Shown here: in pieces, positions 7,363 to 12,783 of the stretch
Numbering within the stretch: the stretch's first letter is position 1
How the letters are laid out: each line of letters begins with the position of its first letter
From: Methylococcaceae bacterium
GTDB lineage: Bacteria; Pseudomonadota; Gammaproteobacteria; Methylococcales; UBA1147
Assembly: GCA_022616595.1 (NCBI GenBank)
Contig: JAKEEL010000176.1
Location: 1 to 12,783 of the forward strand
DNA: 12,783 bases
Reading direction: 5' to 3'
Notes under the pieces: model-generated
Told to the model about the DNA's origin: nothing
Databases searched by the model: none
Seen by the model: only the letters and a program-made list of their open reading frames with translations
Program-made: the position numbers and the translations under genes

Positions 7363-8552
7363 TGTGGTTACGGGTCTTTGTCCTGATACTGCTCGGAAGC
7401 ATGCTCTACGGTTGCGAAACAATGGAAGCCGTGTCGGATTCCTTGGGCGGCATCATGGATCCTCTGCTGGAAACGGATAATGCCGAACCGCCGAATGAAC
7501 TGACCGAATATGTCGCGGAACTTGAACCCCAAGTTCTCTGGAAGGAAACGATCGGCGTCGGCAATGACGGGATGAATCTGAAACTGGCTCCCGCGGTTAC
7601 CGCCGGCAAAATAATCGCCGCCGACCGCGAGGGACTGGTTCAGGCGAGAACCCTGAGCAATGGCGAACTGGCCTGGGAAAGCGATACCGAAAAACCGATC
7701 TCCGCGGGTCCCGGCATCGGGCAACGCGCGCTATTGCTGGGGACCAGCGACGCCGAAGTCATCGCGCTGAATCTCGAGGATGGTTCCATGCTTTGGACCC
7801 AGCAGGTATCCAGCGAGGTCTTGGCGACACCGCGTGCGCAGAACAATGTCGCGGTCATCCATAGCGTCGACGGCAGACTGATCGGGCTCGAGGAATCCAC
7901 GGGCACCCATTTGTGGAGCTATGAACGCAGCGTTCCGCCCTTGAGTCTCCGGGGAACCGCGAATCCCGTGATCGAGGGTGACCACGTGATCGAAGGGTAT
8001 GCGAGCGGAAAGCTGGTTTCCTTGCGTCTCGGCGATGGAAAAGTCGAATGGGAAAGCAATGTCGTGATGGCCGAGGGACGTTCCGAACTCGAAAGGCTGG
8101 TCGACCTCGATGCGGATCCCTTGATCTCCGACGGCGTTATTTATCTAGCCAGCTTTCAGGGCGGGGTGTTCGCGGTTTCAGTGAGCGATGGGCAGATGAT
8201 CTGGTGGCGCCGGGATCTGTCCGCCTATGCAGGCTTGGCCGGAGATTGGAGTTATCTGTACCTGAGTGACGATTCCAGCGATGTCTGGGCGCTGGAGCAA
8301 CGCAACGGTGCCACGCTGTGGAAGCAGACCGACCTGCATCAGCGGCGTCTTTCCGCCCCTGCAATTTATAAGAACTCGATCGTCATCGGTGATTTCGAAG
8401 GTTACCTGCACTGGCTGTCGCAAGTCGACGGCCGCCAGCTAGGCAGAGTTCAAATCTCGGACAGCCCGATCGTCGCGAAGCCTTTGGTCGTGGATGACGT
8501 GCTGTATGTCTACGCGATGGACGGTACCCTGGCCGCGTTGGTTTCGGACTGA
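7362..8552 (+). CDS. bamB: Outer-membrane protein assembly lipoprotein BamB
   Basis: Lipoprotein subunit of the BAM complex, which inserts beta-barrel proteins into the outer membrane; BamB is a periplasmic beta-propeller that binds BamA. The 396-residue product has a signal peptide (MWLRVFVLILLGSMLYGC) with lipobox LYGC and the lipidated Cys at 18. The body consists of PQQ-like propeller blades, recognisable by repeated patterns such as VIALNLEDGSMLWTQ, LIGLEESTGTHLWSYE, VFAVSVSDGQMIWWR and VWALEQRNGATLWKQ. Two starts are possible: GTG 7359 and ATG 7362. I take the ATG, giving a TGATG overlap with yfgM and implying translational coupling; no clear ribosome site is present. der follows after 13 bases. 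Confidence 0.96.
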   Translation: MWLRVFVLILLGSMLYGCETMEAVSDSLGGIMDPLLETDNAEPPNELTEYVAELEPQVLWKETIGVGNDGMNLKLAPAVTAGKIIAADREGLVQARTLSNGELAWESDTEKPISAGPGIGQRALLLGTSDAEVIALNLEDGSMLWTQQVSSEVLATPRAQNNVAVIHSVDGRLIGLEESTGTHLWSYERSVPPLSLRGTANPVIEGDHVIEGYASGKLVSLRLGDGKVEWESNVVMAEGRSELERLVDLDADPLISDGVIYLASFQGGVFAVSVSDGQMIWWRRDLSAYAGLAGDWSYLYLSDDSSDVWALEQRNGATLWKQTDLHQRRLSAPAIYKNSIVIGDFEGYLHWLSQVDGRQLGRVQISDSPIVAKPLVVDDVLYVYAMDGTLAALVSD

Positions 8553-8565
8553 GTCACCGTAAGTC

Positions 8566-9957
8566 ATGTTACCCGTAATCGCTCTGGTCGGCCGCCCGAA
8601 TGTCGGCAAATCGACGCTCTTCAACTGCTTGACCCGGACTCGGGATGCCCTGGTCGCGGACTATCCGGGCTTGACCCGGGACCGCCAGTACGGCCGGGTC
8701 AAACGGGGCACCCGCGACTGTCTCGTGGTGGACACCGGAGGGTTCGGCGATTCCCGGGAAGAACTCGGCAATCTCGCCCTGCGCCAGATCGGCTACGCGA
8801 TCGACGAAGCCGACCTGATCTTGTTTCTGGTGGACGCCCGGGCCGGCTTGAACCCGGACGATGAAGCCATCGCCGGGCACCTGCGCAAGACGAACAAACC
8901 GGTCATTCTGATCGCGAATAAAGTGGACGGACTGGATCCCTCAACCGCAGGAACCGAGTTCCACGCCTTGGCGCTCGGCCCGCCCGTGCTGATCACGGCT
9001 GCCCATGGCAGGGGTATTCCCGCCTTGATCGAGCGGCTCGGCGAACTGCTGCCGGAGACGCCGGAACAGGATGCCGGAGATCAAGAAAGAATCGCCATCG
9101 CCGTGGTCGGGCGCCCGAACGTCGGGAAATCTACCCTGATCAACCGCCTGCTCGGTGAGGAACGAGTCGTGGTCTTCGATCAGCCGGGAACTACGCGCGA
9201 CAGCCTGTACATCCCTTTCGAGCGTAACGGGGCCGCCTATACCCTGATCGATACGGCCGGAATGCGGCGGCGTTCGAAAATCTCCGGAGGAATCGAAAAA
9301 TTCAGCGTCATCAAATCGATGCAGGCGATTGATCGGGCCAATGTCGTGATTTATCTGATCGATGCGAGTGAAGGCGTAACCGATCAGGATGCCGCACTGC
9401 TCGGGATGATCCTGGAAGCCGGCCGGGCATTGATCATCGGCCTGAACAAGTGGGACGGCCTGTCCCCGGAGCAGCGCGAAAAGGTCAAGCGGCAATTGGA
9501 CGTCAAGCTGCCCTTTATCGTGTACGCGGAAAGGCAGTTCCTGTCAGCGCTGCATGGAACGGGGGTCGGCAATCTGTTCGACCGGATACCGGAACTGTAC
9601 CGGGCTTCGATGCTCGACCTGTCCACTTCCCACCTGTCCCGGATTTTATCCGAAGCGACCCTGGCTCATCAGCCCCCGCTGGTCCAAGGGCGGCGGATCA
9701 AGCTCAAGTACGCCCATCAGGGCGGGCACAATCCCCCGGCCGTGGTCATTCACGGCAACCAGACCCGCTCGGTGCCGGCGTCCTACCGGCGTTATCTGGC
9801 CAATACTTTCCGCGAAAAACTGGGACTCGAAGGGGTGCCGATCCGTCTTGAATTCAAATCGGCCGACAATCCTTTCCAGGGCCAGCGCAATCATCCGAGC
9901 GAGAGACAGCTCAAAAAACGCAAGCGGCTCATGCGCCATGTCAAAAAACGCGGATAA
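8566..9957 (+). CDS. der: Ribosome biogenesis GTPase Der (EngA)
   Basis: Essential GTPase with two tandem G domains that helps mature the 50S ribosomal subunit. In the first domain, G1 is GRPNVGKS (9-16), G3 DTGGF (56-60) and G4 NKVD (118-121). In the second, G1 is GRPNVGKS (182-189), G2 lies around PGTTRD (207-212), G3 DTAGM (229-233), G4 NKWD (294-297) and G5 SALHGTG (327-333). The C-terminal KH-like domain follows, with KLKYAHQGGHNPPAVVIHGN near 382-401 and a basic tail (KKRKRLMRHVKKRG). Length of 463 is usual. The ATG lies 13 bases after bamB with no strong ribosome site, so expression is probably coupled to the operon. It is the last gene of the + strand block and converges with the DUF3592 gene 77 bases away. 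Confidence 0.98.
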   Translation: MLPVIALVGRPNVGKSTLFNCLTRTRDALVADYPGLTRDRQYGRVKRGTRDCLVVDTGGFGDSREELGNLALRQIGYAIDEADLILFLVDARAGLNPDDEAIAGHLRKTNKPVILIANKVDGLDPSTAGTEFHALALGPPVLITAAHGRGIPALIERLGELLPETPEQDAGDQERIAIAVVGRPNVGKSTLINRLLGEERVVVFDQPGTTRDSLYIPFERNGAAYTLIDTAGMRRRSKISGGIEKFSVIKSMQAIDRANVVIYLIDASEGVTDQDAALLGMILEAGRALIIGLNKWDGLSPEQREKVKRQLDVKLPFIVYAERQFLSALHGTGVGNLFDRIPELYRASMLDLSTSHLSRILSEATLAHQPPLVQGRRIKLKYAHQGGHNPPAVVIHGNQTRSVPASYRRYLANTFREKLGLEGVPIRLEFKSADNPFQGQRNHPSERQLKKRKRLMRHVKKRG

Positions 9958-10034
9958 GAGCGGACAGGCCGGTGTCCATGACGGCCCGCCGCTTGAAGCG
10001 AAGGCTGTCGTAAGCCGAAATCATACCGCGGCCG

Positions 10035-10499
10035 CTATTTTTTCAGGCGCTGATATTCCGAAAGTAGATACAAAACGATGGAACTTCCGACCAGAACGAT
10101 GACAATGAATACAACCGGACTCAGGACATCCGGGAATTCCCAGACCAATACGGCAGCGGGTTGCGATTTTTCGACCGGATTGACATAAACCTTGACTTCT
10201 TTTCCGACCGGAAAGGCGTTCGCTACCCGTTCGGCTTTTTCCCGCGAGGAATAGGTGACTTCAGCGGGCATAATCCGATTGCCTTCGACGAGTGAATCCC
10301 CGCTCATGTATTGATACCGAATATCGACCTTGAATTGCTGCCCGTCTTCGGTTTCAACCGCTTGAATCCGGTTGGACAGAATCGCGCCGCTTGCGGTCGG
10401 CCAAGGCTCCGGTTTCGACATGTAAAATTTTCCCAAATATCCGATATAGGCCAGAATCGAAACCGCGGTCACCATCATCCAGAACGCAGCAGAGCGCAT
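10035..10499 (-). CDS. DUF3592 family membrane protein
   Basis: Small membrane protein of 154 residues, function unknown. It has two predicted membrane segments, about 5-23 and 126-147, flanking an extracytoplasmic beta-rich domain of about 100 residues. The DUF3592 pattern is visible: W-P-T-A-S-G-AIL (33-41), VDIRYQYMSGDSLVEGNRI (58-76), S-S-R-E-KAE (84-90) and FPVGKEVKVYVNP (96-108). The ATG at 10499 is preceded by AGGAG seven bases upstream, which decides the start although the frame is open back to an ATG at 10790. It is convergent with der and lies 269 bases downstream of the HTTM gene on the same strand. A 6-bp hairpin lies next to the ribosome site. No partner can be inferred. Confidence 0.85.
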   Translation of the reverse strand: MRSAAFWMMVTAVSILAYIGYLGKFYMSKPEPWPTASGAILSNRIQAVETEDGQQFKVDIRYQYMSGDSLVEGNRIMPAEVTYSSREKAERVANAFPVGKEVKVYVNPVEKSQPAAVLVWEFPDVLSPVVFIVIVLVGSSIVLYLLSEYQRLKK

Positions 10500-10768
10500 T
10501 GCTTGACTCCTCGGGGTTATTATTTCACCCCGTAGTATATAGTTTTTTGCCTCAAGTATGGCAGTACCGTGACAACAGATGTGCACGACCGGATGCGTAG
10601 TGCTACAACGCCGGTCTCGTTCCGATCGGGTTTCCGTCAACAGCTTATCGCGGCAATTGCAGGCGCCGCGAGCGGTGGATATTCGATAGATCCAGGCAAC
10701 GCCCGATGCCGGCGCCGTTATGCACCGAGTGCCTGAATTTGAGATACGAGCAGTATTCAGCCGCTGGT
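10500..10768. other. Intergenic region between the DUF3592 and HTTM genes
   Basis: No convincing gene on either strand. The part next to the DUF3592 gene holds its ribosome site and an inverted repeat. A TATACT run near 10535-10540 (minus strand) could be a -10 box, but no good -35 lies at the right distance. The open frame that crosses the region from 10790 shows no recognisable protein features. The G+C-rich patch at about 10650-10710 (two GGCGCC motifs) resembles the core composition rather than the AT-richer HTTM gene, so the composition change may fall inside this gap. Confidence 0.5.
10512..10532 (-). promoter_or_regulatory. Stem-loop in the leader of the DUF3592 gene
   Basis: CGGGGT (10512-10517) and ACCCCG (10527-10532) form a perfect 6-bp stem with a 9-base AT-rich loop. 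The stem starts directly upstream of the AGGAG ribosome site (10511-10507 on the minus strand). It could affect translation or mRNA stability, or be a protein-binding dyad. That the structure exists is visible; any role is inference. Confidence 0.35.
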
Positions 10769-12547
10769 TTAAGTTGATTTTTTGAAACAATGATGGTTCC
10801 AGATCATAACTTTTTCTGCTGGAGTTTTCTTTGAGTCCAGCAAGTTTCTTTGAACGATGGCATAGATCTTAAAAGTATTGAGCTTTTGCGGATCGTCGCG
10901 ATTCCGGTTCCATTTGCGGCACAGGTATCGACCGTAGTAAAGACGATATTTTTCGAATTTCTTCATCTGTATCCTGCCTAAATATTTTCTCCATCGAAAA
11001 TTCTCGAAAGGGAAAGTATCATTTCGTAAGTTAGCCCAATCCGGTTCTCCTTGTTTCATGTTGTAAACGTCAACCACCGATCCATCGTTTAGCTTTCCCT
11101 CAATTGCGATTGAAATATTGAGTTTCATGGGGCTGGGCGCAAACATATCCCATTTCTGATGTAAACGGAAACTATTTTTAATTGCAACCAGGCTGGCTGG
11201 AAACGGAAGGGAGATCTGCGGCAGGGTGGTCAGATTCCAATAAGTTATGATTATCAGGAATGATGAAGCCAGGATCTGGCCAAGCCACGTAGCAGAATCG
11301 CTTGTAGAGTTAAATGGAAAAAATCGATCTATTAATCTGCTTATGAAGTACCTGTGGGAGTCGATCCGCTCAATAAGATGTTTAGCGATAACTCGAACGG
11401 TACGTCGACGAAGTAGCCACGCTAATGGATGGAAAACAGGCGAACGCCTCACGATCTCTATTATGGCATCCATATTTACACTCGAGCGTCCTTTCTGATC
11501 GGTAGTTAACCAAAGTATCGTGGTCCTTCCGTCAGAAGTCACTGGGTTGTCTTGTGATTCGATTACCCGAAGGTCTGGAATTAGTAAGAAGGTTTCTAAC
11601 AACAGGCAGAATTTTTTATGAGAAGTGTGTTGATGGTTATAGTACAATCGAATATTTCGCCTCTCCTGAGTGTTAATCTTTTGTAACATCAAGTCCCAAA
11701 ATTTGGCCGGTATGAAAGCGATGAGCGACGTGATGCTGACAAATGGGAAAATGCCCACTCTAAGAAAAATAATGAATCCAACCTCCATGAGAATGAATAA
11801 AATCATTACGGTCGTTCTACATTGTCTTGAATACACCGGGGAAAAAATAATCAAGGGACCGAGCAACTCAAGGAGCCAGACGTAGTATGTAAGAGCTTTT
11901 GTAAGCGTGCTGAACTGAAGCAGCCAGACGCCCGCGGGCGTTGTAAAATAAGCAAGACTTAATGCGTAATAGAGGGCTGATCCATCGGGATACCATTCGG
12001 GCGCCGATTTCAGGAATGCGCTGAAGAAATAAACCGACATCGCCTGAATCAGCAATCCCATGGATGCAGCCGAGAAATATTGGTTATTGGAGTTCCTGAT
12101 AGAGGTATTCAGTGCTGCGTCAATAGAGTATCTGGCTCCAAGCGGAAGAAACATACTCCAAAACAGCAGCAGCAGCAGCAGGTTATCCCCTCCCTGTAGT
12201 AATAGGAAATTACGATTCTGCAGTGACAGGAGGAGCACCCAGGAAACGATCGTTGCCGTACGTGTTTTATATCCTAAAATCAGCGCCGTTACGAAAAGTG
12301 CTGCGATAACAAATAACAGGACTTGAAACCAAAGGGCACCGTTGGCCATGTGAAACGAAAAGTGCCAGGAAGCCGTATAGGCGATAGCGGCGTCCCGGCT
12401 CAGAACTCCGAAGTCAGTATAATGGCTATCGAGATCCCTGGATCGAATGCCGAGGTCAATCAGAATTACGATACCCAGGCAAATACGAAAAGCGGCCAGA
12501 CTTCTCAGGTCCAGCGAGAAAATTTGCTTCATTCTACTCAAAGTCAT
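10769..12547 (-). CDS. HTTM-domain (vitamin K-dependent carboxylase-like) membrane protein with degenerate DCC-like insert
   Basis: A 592-residue polytopic membrane protein. The N-terminal half matches the HTTM (horizontally transferred transmembrane) domain related to vitamin K-dependent gamma-carboxylase: SLAAFRICLGIVILIDLGIR (16-35), then hydrophobic segments at about 73-93, 98-110, 121-136, 158-179, 191-211, 218-238 and 245-280. A further segment lies at about 423-441, followed by the typical QKWDMFAP motif (464-471) and a soluble C-terminus. Between them, residues about 300-410 (LYYNHQHTSHKKFCLLL; SPVFHPLAWLLRRRTVRV) resemble a DCC/DUF393 thioredoxin-like domain, which elsewhere begins YDGDCxxC; here both cysteines appear replaced by His307 and His310. 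Carboxylase activity is not established for most bacterial members and is not claimed. ATG 12547 or ATG 12532 may start the protein; neither has a strong ribosome site. The gene has lower G+C than the core, suggesting transfer. Confidence 0.85.
   Translation of the reverse strand: MTLSRMKQIFSLDLRSLAAFRICLGIVILIDLGIRSRDLDSHYTDFGVLSRDAAIAYTASWHFSFHMANGALWFQVLLFVIAALFVTALILGYKTRTATIVSWVLLLSLQNRNFLLLQGGDNLLLLLLFWSMFLPLGARYSIDAALNTSIRNSNNQYFSAASMGLLIQAMSVYFFSAFLKSAPEWYPDGSALYYALSLAYFTTPAGVWLLQFSTLTKALTYYVWLLELLGPLIIFSPVYSRQCRTTVMILFILMEVGFIIFLRVGIFPFVSITSLIAFIPAKFWDLMLQKINTQERRNIRLYYNHQHTSHKKFCLLLETFLLIPDLRVIESQDNPVTSDGRTTILWLTTDQKGRSSVNMDAIIEIVRRSPVFHPLAWLLRRRTVRVIAKHLIERIDSHRYFISRLIDRFFPFNSTSDSATWLGQILASSFLIIITYWNLTTLPQISLPFPASLVAIKNSFRLHQKWDMFAPSPMKLNISIAIEGKLNDGSVVDVYNMKQGEPDWANLRNDTFPFENFRWRKYLGRIQMKKFEKYRLYYGRYLCRKWNRNRDDPQKLNTFKIYAIVQRNLLDSKKTPAEKVMIWNHHCFKKST
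12164..12181 (-). repeat. Triplet tract (CTG)6 inside the HTTM gene
   Basis: Six perfect CTG codons (CAG on the + strand) encode Leu123-Leu128 in a membrane segment right after GGDN. All six leucines use the same codon, so this is a true DNA tract. Change in copy number by slippage would keep the frame and only lengthen or shorten the segment. Confidence 0.8.
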
Positions 12548-12553
12548 TCACTT

Positions 12554-12568
12554 TGGACTTAAAGTCCA
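12554..12568. promoter_or_regulatory. Perfect palindrome upstream of the HTTM gene
   Basis: TGGACTTAAAGTCCA is a 15-base perfect dyad (seven bases each side of a central A), ending seven bases before the ATG at 12547. It could be an operator or a small RNA hairpin covering the ribosome-binding region. No matching second copy was noticed in the window. Confidence 0.35.
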
Positions 12569-12679
12569 GGTAAATTAATGGCCGAAACAAATTTTACCGA
12601 TGGATCTATTCACGGTAATGCTCTAAGTCCTCCCGGGCTTTTTCCTTTGGCGCGCCGCAGGTAGGTAGACCATATTGAA
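12569..12679. other. Intergenic region upstream of the HTTM gene
   Basis: No gene or RNA recognised on either strand. It presumably holds the promoter for the minus-strand HTTM gene, but I see no -35/-10 pair I would defend. Confidence 0.4.
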
Positions 12680-12783
12680 TTACCGAATATCCAACAATGC
12701 GTTTACGGGAATGCTTCTAGAACTCCGGATATTCACGAAGCCGCATTTGCGAAGTTCGCTTATTGTTACCTTCCTGGTATCGG
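12680..12783 (-). CDS. Possible C-terminal end of a protein entering from the right edge
   Basis: On the minus strand one frame is open from the edge for 33 codons to TAA at 12682-12680. It reads ...TISELRKCGFVNIRSSRSIPVNALLDIR. An ELRKCGF-x-NI pattern near the C-terminus resembles the end of class I SAM-dependent methyltransferases, but the piece is too short to assign. A second minus frame stays open for 21 codons, so the coding call itself is tentative. Confidence 0.35.
   Translation of the reverse strand, partial: DTRKVTISELRKCGFVNIRSSRSIPVNALLDIR

Noticed and set aside
10020..10045. GCGGCCGC followed by TATTTTTT after der as an intrinsic terminator
   Set aside because: The dyad is an 8-base palindrome with no loop; a real hairpin cannot be drawn. 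The T-run codes for the end of the DUF3592 protein on the other strand.
10500..10790. 97-codon upstream extension of the DUF3592 frame
   Set aside because: No domain features, overlaps the HTTM gene end, and a strong AGGAG site precedes ATG 10499.
10676..12693. TGGATATTCG at 10676-10685 and its reverse complement at 12684-12693, flanking the HTTM gene, as ends of a mobile element
   Set aside because: Only ten bases match, with no extension, no target duplication seen and no transposase or integrase between them; chance is plausible.

Overview
The window looks like a gammaproteobacterial chromosome. The core is the conserved block iscR - cysteine desulfurase - iscA - ndk - rlmN - pilF/pilW - hisS - yfgM - bamB - der, all on the + strand with close spacing or overlapping stop/start codons. 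This order is the familiar E. coli/gammaproteobacterial order with pieces removed. I cannot name the genus. Sampled 60-base lines of the core are about 60-77% G+C; those sampled in the last 2 kb are about 43-50%.

Region by region: (1) 1-357, minus strand, the N-terminal 119 residues of a gene that runs off the left edge. It carries a helical, death-like effector-associated adaptor domain followed by the entry motif of an nSTAND1-type NTPase, which marks a large conflict/defence signalling protein. It is divergent from iscR across a 245-base gap. (2) 603-2820, a reduced isc locus: the [2Fe-2S] repressor IscR with all cluster ligands, a cysteine desulfurase without the IscU-docking tail, and an A-type carrier IscA. 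iscU, hscB, hscA, fdx and iscX, which normally lie here, are absent. (3) 3031-4537, ndk and rlmN. (4) 4534-5292, the pilotin lipoprotein PilF/PilW. rodZ and ispG, which usually follow, are missing. (5) 5421-9957, hisS, the YfgM membrane-anchored TPR protein, the outer-membrane assembly lipoprotein BamB and the ribosome-assembly GTPase Der. (6) 10035-12783, minus strand and lower in G+C: a small DUF3592 membrane protein, a 592-residue HTTM (vitamin K-dependent carboxylase-like) membrane protein, and possibly the last codons of another gene at the right edge.

The core genes link iron-sulfur supply, nucleotide balance, rRNA/tRNA modification, tRNA charging, ribosome assembly and envelope assembly, and are probably transcribed from a few promoters. 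I see good sigma70-like promoters before iscR and ndk. The flanks are accessory. The two least ordinary items are the truncated EAD-nSTAND1 gene and the HTTM protein. The middle of the HTTM protein resembles a DCC (DUF393) thioredoxin-like domain whose usual CxxC appears to be replaced by HxxH.
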